The position numbers and the translations under genes are program-made. DNA of 64,000 nucleotides from Puffinus mauretanicus (lineage: Eukaryota > Chordata > Aves > Procellariiformes > Procellariidae). Shown here piece by piece: positions 49,130 through 63,325 of the stretch (its first letter is position 1; each line of letters opens with the position of its first letter). The stretch covers positions 5,065,501 through 5,129,500 of the forward strand of contig JAJKFH010003627.1 of assembly GCA_023333565.1 (NCBI GenBank), given 5' to 3'. The notes beneath the pieces were generated by a model that saw nothing but the letters and a program-made list of their open reading frames with translations, ran no database searches and was not told the origin of the DNA.

Positions 49130-52100
49130 ATGAGCTGTGAGGAACAATGTGAGAAAAGGAATTGTTCTCTCCAACAAAGGGTACCTGACTGCCATACATG
49201 TTTGGAAGATGGGCATTTTTTAGTAGGGAAGAATCTTCCAGGTCACATCTTTATGTCAGTGTTTCATAAAAGTTGCCATGGTATAGACAAACTTACAATA
49301 CTATTAAACTGCTTTTATATGTAAAGAAAGCACAAATGCTACTTGATGTGAATGGATTATTTATCTACAGATATTGGTCTGAGTTTGTGGTGTGGACAGG
49401 TTCTGCGTGCTGTGCTGTAATTGTCACCTGAGGAAAGAAGGTCCCCATTTTGGGGAGTCTTTGGTGGCCAAGTTTGTAATCGGTGCTATCACAGAGAGCG
49501 AATGACTCAGCTTTCCCACTCTGGGGATCTTAGCAGCTGGGGTGAGAGTGTACTATTTAGATTGCTTTGATTTATGCCAAGGAAATCCCTAATGAACCAG
49601 AACTAGGGCAGTGCTAATCCATGTATTTTACCCTCTTGAGACATGCTGTGTGCTCCTCTTGCAGCTGACACCCGAAATCTGAATCACCATTTTATTTCTC
49701 ACAGTCACATTTACAGCTTAAGTCTTCATTCCCGGCATATCTAAAATTCCTGTTGAATTCAGTGTCAAGTGTGTAAGGAGCACAGAAAAGCATTCTCGCA
49801 TGTAATGGGTATTTGTGTTTTGTTGACAGAGTGCTGGCCCTATTTTGTGGGAAACTCCTCGTTATTTTTGAAGCTCATATTTGTATTTTTTATTTATTGG
49901 AAGTCTTCTACTCATGCCACTACATACACTTATTTTTGTTCATATTTTCCTGCTTCCCTTGTGATAAGTGGGTTCCTCCCCCTCCCCAGGCTTGGCCACC
50001 AAAGCAGTTTTTGCAGACTTTTGACTTTGTGATACATGGTTATCGGCTGGCTCTCGGAGCAGTGTTCATGATGTGATAACTATAGATTTAAGTAAAACCA
50101 AAGGAAGAATTGTCATATGCATTGCAGTTCAAAAAAAAAAGTGTAAAATGAATTAGTGTTCTGGGAAGGTATGCTTAGAGTTTAAATGATACACTGGAAA
50201 AGTAAATATGATCAGGTGGAACTACTTTGTAAGGGAATTGAGAAATGTCTCGTATCTTGGGTAGCAAATTTTTTCGCTAATACTCTGTATCTTCTGCTGT
50301 TATGATTTTAAAATTCTAGGAAATCTGAAAGGAATTATATTTACATATTGTTTCCAAAAAAACCTCTTGAGTCTTTTCCAACAGGAAAAAATTGAACAAC
50401 ATAAAGTGTGAAAGATCTTTTGCAGCATTATGATTAATATTGAGATGTTGTATTAAAATACTGTGTTGTGAAGCAATGTTATCAATTTTCACATTTCCCC
50501 AGAAGGGTTTTCAGCAACTTTGAGTATTCCATCAAACCGGCGTATTAAAGAGGGCAGAATTTACCTGTTAAAATGCACAGAGCATTTGTAGTAGCCTCAC
50601 AGCTGTAGTCTGCTGTTATTGTTGCTTTGCAGAAGAATAAGCAACCATTTAGAGATGATGTTTTCTCTACGAAGAGGGCACTTCGAAGCAGATTTCTACA
50701 CTAGCTTTTGGAAGTGAGCTGAAGTAAAATCAAATCTGTAAGATATTGAAAGGGGCTTTGGTCATATATGATATGATTTCTTTAGAGAAGATGTTCAGCT
50801 CTGTACCATATTTATCTCTTTTTGGAGACTCATTTTTGGTGGAAAAATACCAGAATTTGTGCTGAGACTTGCTTAGTGTCTGAGCAATGTTTCTTGTAAC
50901 TTAATATAATATAATAGTTTCAGCAAAGTACCATATACTCAGTACTTCAAGGCCAATAAAGATGAGTGATCCATTTTCAAATTCCTTTTATTCATACAGC
51001 ATTTCAGATTGATTTACATAAACTAACAAAACAATATTACACTTAAAGTTGATCTGTAACAGTAATAAAAATGTTCCTGCATCCCAAAGCTGCAGAAACG
51101 TCACTTCCAATCTACAGTGATCAGTTGCTAAGGATAAATTGTGCCTATGGGATTTTGGCAAATCCAGCATCTTTTTCCCATATTGCTAGACTGTCTTAAA
51201 TCCTGAATCAGAAATCCACCCTTATTCAGGGAGGAAGTGTGAATGTTTGCTTAACTTTAAGTCTCTAGGAACACTTAAAAGCGAGGCTAAATATTTATGT
51301 GTTTGAGAGCTTTTCTGAATACTAATGTTCTTTTATCCACGTTTAAAGCTCAGTCAGGACACGACCTAAGTTTTACCTGTAGCATTTGAAAACAAAAGGA
51401 CTTGACAGGCTGGACTGCAGTTATACTGCATTCCCCAGTAACGATGCATTATCATTGCTGGGTTCTTTTTTCCCCTCAAGTTGACTTAGTGCCAGGGAGG
51501 AATGACACCTGTGTTACACAAACGCAGCACAGGGCACATTGCTTTAAGACACTTAACTTTCTTGTTGAAATCCTCCCAGTTCTTTTGTTTAGCTGTTCTG
51601 TTCATGACACTGCCAAAACATGTTTATTCACATGCGGCGAATCACCTTTGCAAACAGACAGAGATCATCATTTAAATCTAACATTCAGCATTTCAGCTTC
51701 CAAATGGGATTTTCAAAGCTGTGAGGACAATTCATATATTCCCTTACTATTATGGTTGGTTAAGGCAGTTCTGAGATCTTATTCTAAATGTCAAATACAC
51801 AGGTACGTGAAAATATCAGGAACTAGATCAGATTTCCTTCTACTTACCCTTGGGCTTTCTTTTGAAGCAGAAAACTTTGAATAGTCTGTTAGTACATGAG
51901 TTGGACACTTGGAGAAGAATTCTAGGTCGTGAAAATTGAAAATACAAGAAATAGTGCTGAAGTACTGTAGAAATCATAAGCAGTTTTTTCAAATCAATAC
52001 CACAAGCTACCACCGTCAATGTTAAGATTCCAATGTACACTAACATATCGATTACATTTTCTTATAGAAATCGGTGAATTGTGCGAATGTTGCAGTATTG

Positions 52101-55100
52101 CAAAAGGATTCAGCTAGAAAGAGAAGGAAAAAAGTATTTCAACTCTGCAGTAAAAATAGAAGGGTTTATTTGCAAAAGAAAACAAGAGGGTACATGCTAT
52201 AACAATATTCCTTAGTTTCATGAAATTGATGACATATAGTTTATATTTTTCCACAAAACCCTTCTTTGGGTGTTTTTTTCACCAGCACTGCAGCTACTGC
52301 AGGATCCAATTCCAATTCTGTCTAAATATAAGGAAACTACACAATATGGGGAAACCTTTTTTCCATTACTGTTCAGAACCATGCATGGAAGAGCATAGAA
52401 GGTTCAAAGGTTTCATTGTAATAGCAATCAAAACACTTGAATTAAAAAGAAGAGAAAACGAAGGACCTCCGTGAATAACCTGGACACAAAGCCCATCTGT
52501 GCTTGGTTACTGGAGAAGTAAATAGAGAGGTTTTATACGTTTGCAATGCTATGATCCCAGCAACATAACCAAGACTGCTGGCAGCAATAACTCGTGGTTG
52601 TACACATCAAAATGTCTTTATTTTTGCAACCCATCAGAGAACACTGAGGCAAATATATTGGTGCTGGTTTTGAGCTCTCCCATATATCCTGTCTTTCTTT
52701 CTATGTGTTATCATCCCCTTCTTTTCCCCCACAGGTTTTTCCCACAAGCTCTAGACAAACAATAGCTTTTAACTGTGAAAAATGCCAGCTGCAAAAATCC
52801 GAAGTAAACAATTGCTGGAAAAGCTTCATCCAAATCTCTCCCTTAACAGGGCTTTCTTTATCTTCCTTTTACTTTTCACAAGGACCTACGCTTGAAAAGG
52901 CTTTTTCATTCTCATCTTCCAGCCTGGGTATCAGATGGATTGCTGCCTTTGTGTTTGCATGCTATTTAAATTGTGATTATTACCTTCTGTGTTTTCAAGG
53001 GTTGAGCAAAATCATGATCCATACAAATATCACTGCCACTCTCTCATTGTTAGTGCCACTCTCACCTACTGTCTTGCAGTATTTCTGTGTCAGTTTTCAG
53101 CACTCCACCTGCATGCTTTAAGCTTGAGTAATTATGGCTGGTATCCATCATAAATGTCTAATTTGTTGGTAAGTGTATCTCTTGTTGGTAAGGGAGGTTT
53201 TGATTCTGGATCATAGGCTGACTGTTGCACTTTATGAAGGGCCCAGCAAAGTAGACTTTATAGAGAAGAAAGAACGGGTGAGCAGAACGCTCCCACATGA
53301 ACTTAGTCAGTGCTTGCCACTTCATTCTCTGGTCTTAGTGGCACACCTTATGCCAGTGCTCATAAACATGGGCTTTTTTTCTTTTTACAGTGGTTCCCTA
53401 TAACCATGATGCAGTGACTTTTCCTGTCCCTTTTCCCTGTTTCCAGATTGATCTCATTGTTTTGAAGCCTCCTGTGGGCCCTATACTATGAACAGGATTT
53501 GGACCAGAAAACATTTAGTTGATAGCATTATCTTTTTTGAACCACTAAGAATATGTAATTATTCTTACTATTTAAAATCCTACCAAACTTTACAGCATTT
53601 CTTCTGACTGGCTAAATAATTTCTATTAGGGAAAGGAAACCTTAAGTCTTTTCAGCTGCTTCCTCTTGAGGGATGTAAGATAACAGCAAATTTTGCTAAC
53701 ATGTTCCAGAACAGCCAGCTGTTATATCCACCTGCAGCCATAATATTGATTGAAAAGAATATAGAACCTAAACATGGATAGCTTCTGTAATTATGTAGAA
53801 AGAGTTTAATAGATGACTCTACTTCAAATGTCATCTGGCAATGGCTGTAACATGGCATGGAATATATTAGGAAATAATTTAGCTAGTTGAGAAAGTCTCA
53901 GTGAAAGACCATGCACTCTTTCCTTATTTTATATTTCAACTGATTCCTGAAAATATTACCCATGCATACGGAGAAAGTCAATGACAAGACCAACAGGGCT
54001 CAGACATCCTGTCAAATATCAAAAAGTTGTTCACATATTCCTGTAGCTTGCAATTTCCCAGCAATGCAACTAGAAGTGGCTCTTTTGCCAAAGACTGCAT
54101 ATATATGAAAAGATAGGAAACAGAAAATAAAAGTACCTTTTTTTCCAGAGCTGATTAAATAAAAATGCCTTTCTTGGCAAATATTTTAACCTTTTGCTAC
54201 AAAGAATGGAAAAAATTTTAGCAAGAAGCTTTCAGCTTCAAACCTGTTTTAAATACCTCTGTAGCCTGGTTATATGCCCTGTCAGGACCCTTACTATTTT
54301 CTTCTTGATGAATCAACATAATACAATATATGTCTTGTGACAGATTTGCAATTCTGTTGGAGATTTTGGCCCAAGGGAGCAAGGAACGTGAGTCAGTTTA
54401 ATTACACTGCTGCTGGCTTTCTAAATGGGCATTTTTGAGTTTTCAGTTGAAAGTTTCAGACTGTTGATGTTCAGATGAAAAGTAAAAACTTTGACAGAAG
54501 GTTGACTTCTGTTGGCAGGGGAGGGTATTCAATAACAAATTTGCTATTTTTCCAAGAAAGGTTGAATGGCAAAACTTGGAATGACTGTTGCCCTCACAAT
54601 GTTTAAGTCCAACAGATCATGCACAGAAGCCATATTAGTGGTCAGTCCACGGCAGGACACTAAACAGGGAACAGCAATTCCTCTGTAGATCCCTTTGCTA
54701 GAAGATGGCCTTCTCTGCAGTATCCCCTGCCCTAGTCCTAAGTGAGATAACACTGATGTTGACAGTGAAATTCCAAATGGGAAACACTGCCTTACACAGG
54801 TGTTACGTCTCCCGTGGGTGTGTGCTTACGCATGTTAGTTTGGAGGCAAAGAACGAACTGCCAGAAAGGACAGATAAGCAGGGCAAATGCCTAAATTGGT
54901 AATTATTTTTAAAAGTACTTTTTGACATTAAGATACAGTTATGCCCCATTAACTGAAGAACATTAATATGGCTTATAGGTGCTGGGCTATCATGAACATC
55001 AAGAATATCTCAAATATGCAGACAAATACCATGATAAATGCTAAGCGCATTTTATAGTTAGCATAGCAGTATATCAGAGGTCTTACTGTATGAAAATTCT

Positions 55101-58100
55101 TTGAGTCTTATTTTAATGTTGCTCTTTGTATCATCCCAGACTTTAGCATTTCTCTCTTTTAAGTAACTAAATGAAGAGCTCTACCAAGGGAAAAAAATCT
55201 TATAATTCACAATCTGTAGACCATTTTCTGCATCACTTTCCTAAGACTTCGTTACCTTGTAAGGACTTGACAATTTCCAGTTAACAAGACACAGGTGCAA
55301 CTGATTAGCAGTCTGGTGGAGCTCTGGATGGTCCCTAACATCCTCCCTCAGTAGGTGAGTATTTATTTTCCCCTCCTGAGCATCAGCAGGTTTTCAGAAC
55401 TCCTTAGCTGAAGAGAAAAATGCTAAATGCTATCAATATTAAAAACTTTTCCTTTTGAAAGGACATGTGTTTCTACAAAGGCAAAAAGAAAGTATCGGTT
55501 ATTTTAAAATGCTAGCAGTAATGAATGATTTAAATTTTAAAAGGTCAGAAAAATAAGATTTGTAAGTTTTCATTGGGGATTTTGCACAGAACTGGCTGTT
55601 ATATTATTTGTTTTCTTCAGCATTGATAACAGTTGCAGGTGATACTTTTTTCCCTCTCCACTTTGAAGTCTCTCCAGTATAATTTATTTTTGTACAGCTT
55701 TGTATAAGGTGCTTTGTCAGGAAAGATCCCAAAGACCTTCTGACATAAATACAGAAATGCAGCACTTTTTTTTGTGAGAAGGCAGCAATCCCATGTTGCC
55801 AGTTTCTCACATTCAGAAATGGTGACTCAAAATCTCACAAGTCATGGGGTTGGCTTGAGAAGTTCATTTTTCTTTTCTTTGTGGGTTTTTTTTTTAATGG
55901 AATGCAATTCTAAAGTAGATCTGCCCTTTAAAGGGATGAAAACTTACATTTATAGAAGAAAGAGAAAGGATTTAAAAAAAAAAAGAAGGAAGGAAGGAAA
56001 GGATAACCAAGATTCTTGCCAAAGGCAAGAATCCAGCTCACAAAAAGCTGCAAGTTTCAGGAATTCGCAAAATACTGTAATATCTAAAGAATCAGTGGGA
56101 GAGGAAATGAAGACATCACGCAGTGAAAGCAAAGCAAAGCCCCATGGTATCCAGGACCTTTGGATCTTTAATGCTCATTCACAGCACAAGAGCTCAGACT
56201 TAATTTCAACTGAAAGGTCTTAGTGTTACTTAGTGCCCAGTTCTCTTATTTTGGCTGGTTAAATGATGAAGTTGTTCCTGCCTGACTTCAAACAATTGGT
56301 TCCCAGGTACTTTGGCAGCTCATAGTGAAGTTTGTATCATACTTGTAGCATGCAGCATTGTCCACTGAATTGATACTATTATGCTATTACTATTAAATAT
56401 ATTACATAATTGTTAATATTTAATATGTGTATGTTACCTCAATATTAAGAATACCTTCCTACTGCAAACCCTATTTTCAGTTAGTTATAACTTCTCATAC
56501 TCGTAACGATTTGACACAAAATTTTCTGTGCCAGATGTCTGCCTCAGGCAGAATTCTGTGGTGTTCTTTGGTTTGTTTGTTTTTTTTTTTTTTCTTTTAA
56601 TGTCAGCCAAAGCAGCGCAGCTATTCCTGAGAAGTCGGCTAGGGAAAACCATGCAAAATAAACCTGGCAGTCTTTCTGAAGGGATCTAGCGTGTCCTTAT
56701 CCTGGGGGAAAGCACTTAACCTTTGGCAAAGGTGTGACTTTTCTTTCGGATATCTGCTTCAGTTGGTAGGTTCAGATGGAAAACCTGCCAAAACGTGGGT
56801 GAGCAATGAATGTTTAAGAGATCACAGTTCACCCTGTGCTTACACAGACCTGTTGGAATATGATGTCCAATATGGCCATCCACGCTCAATGCCTTCAGCT
56901 CCAATCCAAAACCATCCTGATGTGTCCTTGCCCCCCAAAAACTAGCAGGTCCTTCCAGCCCCAGTCAGGAAACTGCAAACTTTTGGTAATAAGATAAAAC
57001 GTGTGACACATTTCAGCCATCTTTTCCTCTTGTGTTCAAGGTTTGTCTTTATCTTGCTCATGCTAAAAACACTGAGCATCCCTTAACACCTGATTATGTT
57101 TTTAATTCCTGAAATATGTTTGCAAATGACTATTGGGAAAAGCAGATGTAATCAGTAAATTTTAAGGCTAAAGGCAGGACCAAGCCTTTCCTCACTTTTC
57201 TGTCTTAATGGTTTTAGAATCATAGAAGTAGCAAGATACCTCCAAATGCATACATACTGCACATATTATGGAAAGAGGACATCTTCCTTCTCTCAGTAGG
57301 CAGAACATACCTGCCTTGGCTCAGGTTCTCCGACATCTGTCTCACATCTGGCAGTCCATGCACAGAGTCTGAGATTGCAGCAGTTGTCTTCCCTCATGCT
57401 GTGAAGCCACAATGCATCCTGATGCACCCCCCCAATAGTATGGTTTTACTTGGTGGTGTCCAAAGGGGCTTTTCTGCTCTGTGCCGCTTCCACCAACCCA
57501 GAAGAAGCAGATCAGCTTGTCAGAATAATGCAGTAGATTGAAAATGTATCATAACTGAAGTGAAATCACACAATTATCATTTCTGGTACAGCATCAGTTT
57601 GAATATCGCTTCTTTTAGTGGTATTCATACCCTCCAAAATGAATACAAGTATTTTTGTTGTAAAGATTTCTGTCATTTTTCTCTGGATTGATTGCTCTGG
57701 AGACCAGAGCAATTTCTAGGGAATTTGTAAGTATATTTCATCTAGTTTTACTTTCTTAACTTGACACTTCTTAAAAAAAACCAAACCTGCTGGTTTTTTT
57801 CATTTTTGAGTGTCTAAATTATATTGCTCATTAAATGCCACACATTGAATGTCTCTATAATTCATAAAAACATACAGAATAGTAATAGTTTTCTTAGGAA
57901 AGAGTGTTTTAATGTGCATAGTGTATATCTAGTCCTGTTGCTCTTTATAGTTTATAACTGGTGTGTTAAAGAATGTCAGTATAGACAAAAATTAGACTAA
58001 AAATTAGATTTGTTCAGCAAATGTTTGATTGCAGTATCACAACCTTTTTCTTATAACATTCAGTTCAAAGATGTTTGCATACCTTATTGAGCAAGCTGCA

Positions 58101-60945
58101 TATTTTTCCGGCTAAGGTGTGTATACTGTAGTCATTACATTTTTGCACACTTCACTGACTGAGCTGCATGGACTACTTTAACTACCACCAGGAATACTTG
58201 ACTGAGTTCAGCTGCTTATTTGAGTGCTTCGGTTTGTGTACTTTATTACTTCAGTGGTGCATGTTGATAAAGTTCTGTTCTGTGCTGTTAAATTTTTGGT
58301 TCTGCCAATCTGACTATATACCATGCTGAGAGAATTGCACGCATTGCTAACTGCTTACTCCGCAGTGAACATGAGTGCTTGAAATGTTATAATCTGCAGT
58401 GTTTTGTTAAATGAGCTGCATATTTTTGTTTTTATATACGTTGCTTACCCAGTTGTGTACATTTGCCCAACTCATTATACAAAATAAGCTTGATTGGAAT
58501 AAGAACATTCTCTACCAGCTGTCTGCTCTGAGTCAGTATGTAACAAAATTAGCAACTTTCTCTTTCCAACAGTGGCATGATTGCATCCAAAGTTTAAGGC
58601 AATTGGTTTGGAGATCTTGTTTGTTTCATTCACTCCATGCAAACATCAAGATTAACAAACCAATTTGTTGCAACTTAATTTGTTTTCACAAATATGAACA
58701 GAGTTAAGTAACAGAGGCAAAACTCAGCATTCTAATATAGGAAAATGCTTCCATGTAGAGTATGGAATATATAGAGACCTAAATATCATTATCTAACTTA
58801 GAGCCATAAATTGTAAACATAAGAAGATGGAAAATAACTAGAGACATCCCAAGATGGATATTTCATCAGATAAGCAATATGCTAAATACTTAAAATTACA
58901 AATATAACATTTTGTAAATTAAGTGCATGCTTTCATCGAGAGTTACAAAAATAAGCTCATCTCATGACCACTAGGAAATCTCAAAATGCTGCAATAGACA
59001 AAATACATGAAAACTCATGTACAGGGATATGGAGTTTGCTCATTAACGTTGGTACAAAATTGAATTAACATCTTTAAGAAAGTGTTTTTCTCAGCTTGCT
59101 AGTTTTTTGAGTCAGTTCCAGTAAAACCTACAGGTTATTCTTAGATTTTGTTTGACTAATTTGCAGAGTTCGCATACGTAGCAGCTTGTGCTTCCATTTA
59201 CAAAATCTTCAGCACTCCTGCACCTCAGAAAAACTTTCTTAATTTTTCTTGAGTACAGAGATACGTAATTAGGGCTATGTAGTTTACCTGGATTCCTATC
59301 TGCCCCACATGTAAATGTAAATGCGCCTGGCTCCTGTTGCAGTGTCCCACTGCTGATTGCTTTCACTTTAATGTTATAATTCACTGTTGTCTGAGCAGAC
59401 TGCCTGGAAGGTCCAGATTTGTTTTTGCAAAATTTTACATATGAAAGCTTAATTGATCTTATTGCTTTAGTCAAAATCGTTTGATTTCAAAGAGTGGCCA
59501 TTTAATTCTCAGACTTCTCATGAACCATTATTTAAGAGTCTAAACATTACAATAGTTTGTTCTAAAAACAAGCGTGTGAATACCTAGGGGCAGATACCAT
59601 TTTTAGGGGTCTGTCTTCACTGATACCTGTGTAAAAAAAATTTAAAGAGAGAGGTACAAATGGAATGTATTAGTATGTCCTGGAACATTATATCAAAATT
59701 AATTTAGTCTTCATATTTCTTTTTTTCTGTGTACATTAGTGTTGGGTATCAAAAGAGTATGAGAAACCAGTATACCGGATTTAACATCTGAAAAGTAAAT
59801 GTACTACATCAGATGAGCTAGATCCAACCTAGACTTTCTTAACAGGCCCTGAATAAGTAATTTTGCTTAAAATTACTTACAGCAGACAGATGGTAAGGAA
59901 GAAGGTTTTGTCTCTGTTTTCTCTTTTCTTCCCCCAGCATGAAATTACTTTCAGTATCAGTACATTACCAGTAAAGATCTAGATTTTGCTCTTCCTTTGA
60001 AGTGTTAAATATCAGCTACAGTCTTCCCAAAGTTATTAGTGTAAACTAAGATCAGAGTTGGACTCTTTTCTTCTTCTCTATCATATTCAAATGGATGATG
60101 GCTATGTGCAATTTCTACTGTGTAGGTATCCTGTACAGATTTTGCAGTGGAAAATTCTTCCTTTTGCCAAGGGAAGTGAAGAGAAATATTCCTTTCTTTG
60201 GGGAAAGAAAATCAGAAATATTTCTTTTTTCCTGCTGCCGTGTGAGGCCTAAGCAGGTTGAAAGAAGCAACTAAGAAGCTTTAAGAGATGAAGCAGTTGG
60301 AAGGTTTTCATGAGGACTGCTACCCTGTCTCCCAGCTTTCCACCAACCTCTCTAACCCTAACTGCAGCACACTGGACTTGCTTTTCTGTTTTCAGATCTG
60401 AGTAACCTATTTCTTTGTATGGCTAGGATACATACTGAAAAATCAGCATACTAAATTCAAAACATACATTCCATGTATATCACTGCAGTGTAAAACAACT
60501 ATTGGACTATTAAAATACTAGGAACAGACAGGGTGTCCATTATTGGAGATCTATGGAGAGTAACAATAATTCATAAGATACACATCTATTCCATATATTT
60601 TCTGTGTATATTTTTATGCAGCTGGTATATGCAATATGCATATAAACTCTTTCATAATTTATACCTGACCTCTTTTCTTTGGTTTTTTTGTTCCCCAGAG
60701 AGTAATTTTCAATGTTGTCAACTTCAGTAAAACAAAAAGCCTCTACAGAGATGGGATGGCTCCAATGGTGAAATCCACAAGCAGACCAAAATGGTAAGTT
60801 ATCCTTTAAAAGACTTGCTTAATGAGATAAAAGTGTTTTGCTTGGCACTTTCTTGTAGCAAAGATTTTATGGCTCAGGTGCACCTTTTGGTAAGAGGAGG
60901 AGAGAACTTCGATGCAAAAGCAATGTTGTGAGGACAGGTTCTCTT
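49130..60945. other. unique AT-rich noncoding DNA
   Basis: Several longer open frames occur by position: 160 codons at 51402-51884 (+), 138 at 52705-53121 (+), 149 at 55774-56223 (+) and 120 at 59112-59474 (-). None has a recognisable domain, coding-like third positions or flanking splice sites, and I do not call them genes. The 149-codon frame owes its Lys-rich middle to the A/GGAA tract. Simple tracts occur at 55974-56002 and 56580-56593. No named repeat is recognised, apart from an AATCATAGAA word at 57218 that may be a vestige of CR1. Confidence 0.5.
55974..56002. repeat. A run followed by (GGAA)n purine tract
   Basis: An A11 run leads into GAAGGAAGGAAGGAAAGG. GGAA microsatellites are bound by some ETS-family proteins, but this one has few units. 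Confidence 0.8.
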
Positions 60946-60949
60946 TGGA

Positions 60950-61005
60950 GCAGATGGACAGTATGAACTCTGGAGGCTCCTTCCAGCCTTGCTGTGATGG
61001 TGTGT
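60950..61005 (+). mobile_element. possible degraded CR1 3' end
   Basis: GAACTCTGGAGGCTCCTTCC followed by AGCCTTGCTGTGATGGTGTG resembles the CR1 terminus ('ctctggaggtcccttccaacc...attctgtgat'). Short and diverged. Confidence 0.35.
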
Positions 61006-63162
61006 TGTAGTGCCTTATTTCAAGTAACATGACTGAAGTGATGTCCATTCAAGCAAACTGAACAGTCAGGTCCTGGGCCAAATTATTTTTCAGTGACATC
61101 CTCACCATCCAACTGTTAGGACAGGCTCTGGCCCAGTTTTGGCCTGCGTCATCTAGCAGTCTCCCAAACAAAGCCTGCAAACAATATGGGAGATGGACTG
61201 GGCCTGAACTGGTTCCAAAAGGCTGTTTGGATTTCTTCTCCCTGTTTTGGGGAGGTCAGATTTTAGTGGAAGAATGTGAGCTCGGCAATGGGAGTTGACC
61301 TCATGTGAATGAGTAGTCTCTGGTCTGTTTTATCTAAGACACAAGAAGGCCAAACAACCTTGTCCTAAGCTACACAATATATACAACACAGAAAGGTATG
61401 CCCATATGAAACACATGAATACATATACAGATGGTACATTTTCTCAAAGCAAATGTAATGAAATGTCTACTGTGAATAATAATATGTAAATCTAATGAGT
61501 CCTAACGAATGCAAGACTCCCAAGAATTATGTGATTTGCCTTTAGCTAGGAGACTTGTTTGAATATGGATAGTGAGGTTAGGTGTGTACAGTAATGTATT
61601 CTTGTAAGCCTTTACAGCTGCTCCTTTTTATTGGTTAATTAATAATACGTTTGATCAATCTGCACATTATCTGAGCCTTATAAATATATCTTTCTTAAAT
61701 ACTTCAACTGTCACAAAATTTCGACCCACAAGATGTTAACTTCTGGTGGTCATAAGATCATTGTTATTGTATGGTTTCCTCTTCATATGACCAACAGAAT
61801 GGCTCGTTGGTTTTTTATCTAGAAGGTAAGGTCATCTGGACAGAAGAGCTGTTTCACAATACAGTTAGTGGATGGAGTCAATTCCAGCTCAATAGGAGCA
61901 TGTAATAGCATTGAAAATTAATTAAAAAAATCCATTGTGTTTAGTGTTTTTGTAGCAAAAGTCATGTTAATTGTGTTTACTATTTAACTTCAGAAAAATC
62001 TTTTGGGGCATTTCAGGGCCACATTTATCAAGCATGCTTTAATCATCTTTCAAAACCTTTTCCTTCTCTCACTGGGGTCTGGTATTTGCAGCTAAGTATA
62101 TTGTGTGTTAAGTTTATCTATAAATCAGATATTGCTTTCATACAAATTTTATGCCTTGCTTTGGTTTCAAATTAAAGTGTAAATCTTACAAAACAATGCA
62201 AAATGGACTTTTTCTAGAACATGTAGGCTCCTTCACTATTTTTAAAACAGATTTCTCTTCCACTTCCCCGGAGATCTATTTATTTTTGTGTTTTATATTT
62301 TTAGGGGATGTATTTTGCTCCCATGAAAGTGAGGAATGAATAACATTGCCTGGAGCCAGGCACAGTGTAGGCAGCAGGTGCTGAGCAGCTTCCTTGTACA
62401 GGAGTACTACCATACTTTAATCCTGTTTCAGAAATTCTAGCTGTAATTTTTTTCTTTAAAAAATCATTATTCTATTGAGGTATTTTTATTTTTTTCTAAT
62501 AGTCTGTGTATGAAAACGTCTTGCTATACTTTGAAGGTGCACATTAATTCATACTCTTATCAGGGACCTTAGTGATATTGGGGTCTATTCAGTATAATTT
62601 TCTGTCTTGATGTTAATAGGAGTTATGCATGTATTTTCCAAGTGGGAAAACACATACATTATTTTTGGATATATGCTTTCTATTAGAGCTGTCTTCCATT
62701 TGGATTATGCCTTTTACAATTACCTCTGTATCTGTTTCCATGGCATTCTAGTGAAACCTGTAAACAAAATTTTCTCTTCCTCTGTTTGCTGAAATAGGAT
62801 TTACTAGTACTTGCACTTGCTAATGCAGCATACAGGTAGTTGTGGTCCTTGAACATGAACAGGGCAATATCCAGCTGCATCGATTTGATCCCGTTAGATG
62901 CCTTGTATGTATTAGTCTGGTAAGCGATACTGAATCATTCAATGCTGCAAAAGTGCTGAGGTTTACACGAGGGTACTCAGGATTCAGAATTGTGGAAGGA
63001 GACTATTGGAATTCTCCACCTTATATTAAGATTTAAGTCAGCATAGCAGGTTAGTGGATATAATGTAATTAAATTAGAAAATGATATAGTAATTACAAAA
63101 AGTTGAAGAAACACAGAAGGTTTTAAAATCAGGTTAAAAGGAAGACGATTACCAGAAACCAA
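61006..63162. other. AT-rich noncoding DNA
   Basis: No supported gene or repeat. Open frames stay at 65 codons or fewer. Confidence 0.55.
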
Positions 63163-63325
63163 GGTCTGCAAATATTCTGTAGCAGAGCTCAGTCCTTCAT
63201 CTCTGAACTCTTCTGTACTAAATATTTGAGGAACCCATTTTTGTGCGTGCCTGCGTTTGCCACAATGTGCCTGTGCCTTCAATATGTGATCCGTACCGAA
63301 ATTCCCCCAACTTCCTCTGGCCATG
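63163..63325 (-). other. weak candidate internal exon, minus strand
   Basis: On the minus strand a pyrimidine-leaning CATTGCTTCTATCAG acceptor is followed by 163 bases and a TTTCTG|GTAATC donor-like site. One frame is open throughout (and for 115 codons overall from the ATG at 63324), with a basic stretch containing CGKRRHAQKW and an acidic one containing STEEFRDEG. The segment has more CpG than the surrounding DNA. I recognise no protein family, and it could be chance. Confidence 0.2.

Noticed and set aside
51402..51884. 160-codon plus-strand open frame
   Set aside because: No domain, no coding-like third positions, no splice or promoter context; a frame of this length can arise by chance in 64 kb scanned in six frames.
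52705..53121. 138-codon plus-strand open frame
   Set aside because: Hydrophobic and Ser/Phe-rich composition follows from T-rich DNA; no family recognised.
55774..56223. 149-codon Lys/Arg-rich open frame that looks like a nuclear protein
   Set aside because: Its basic middle is produced by translating an A run and a GGAA tract; the ends resemble nothing known.
57218..57260. Possible CR1 end (AATCATAGAA)
   Set aside because: Only about ten bases match; the sequence after it does not follow the CR1 consensus.
59112..59474. 120-codon minus-strand frame with several Cys
   Set aside because: Cys spacing fits no zinc-binding or secreted-domain pattern I know, and there is no splice context.
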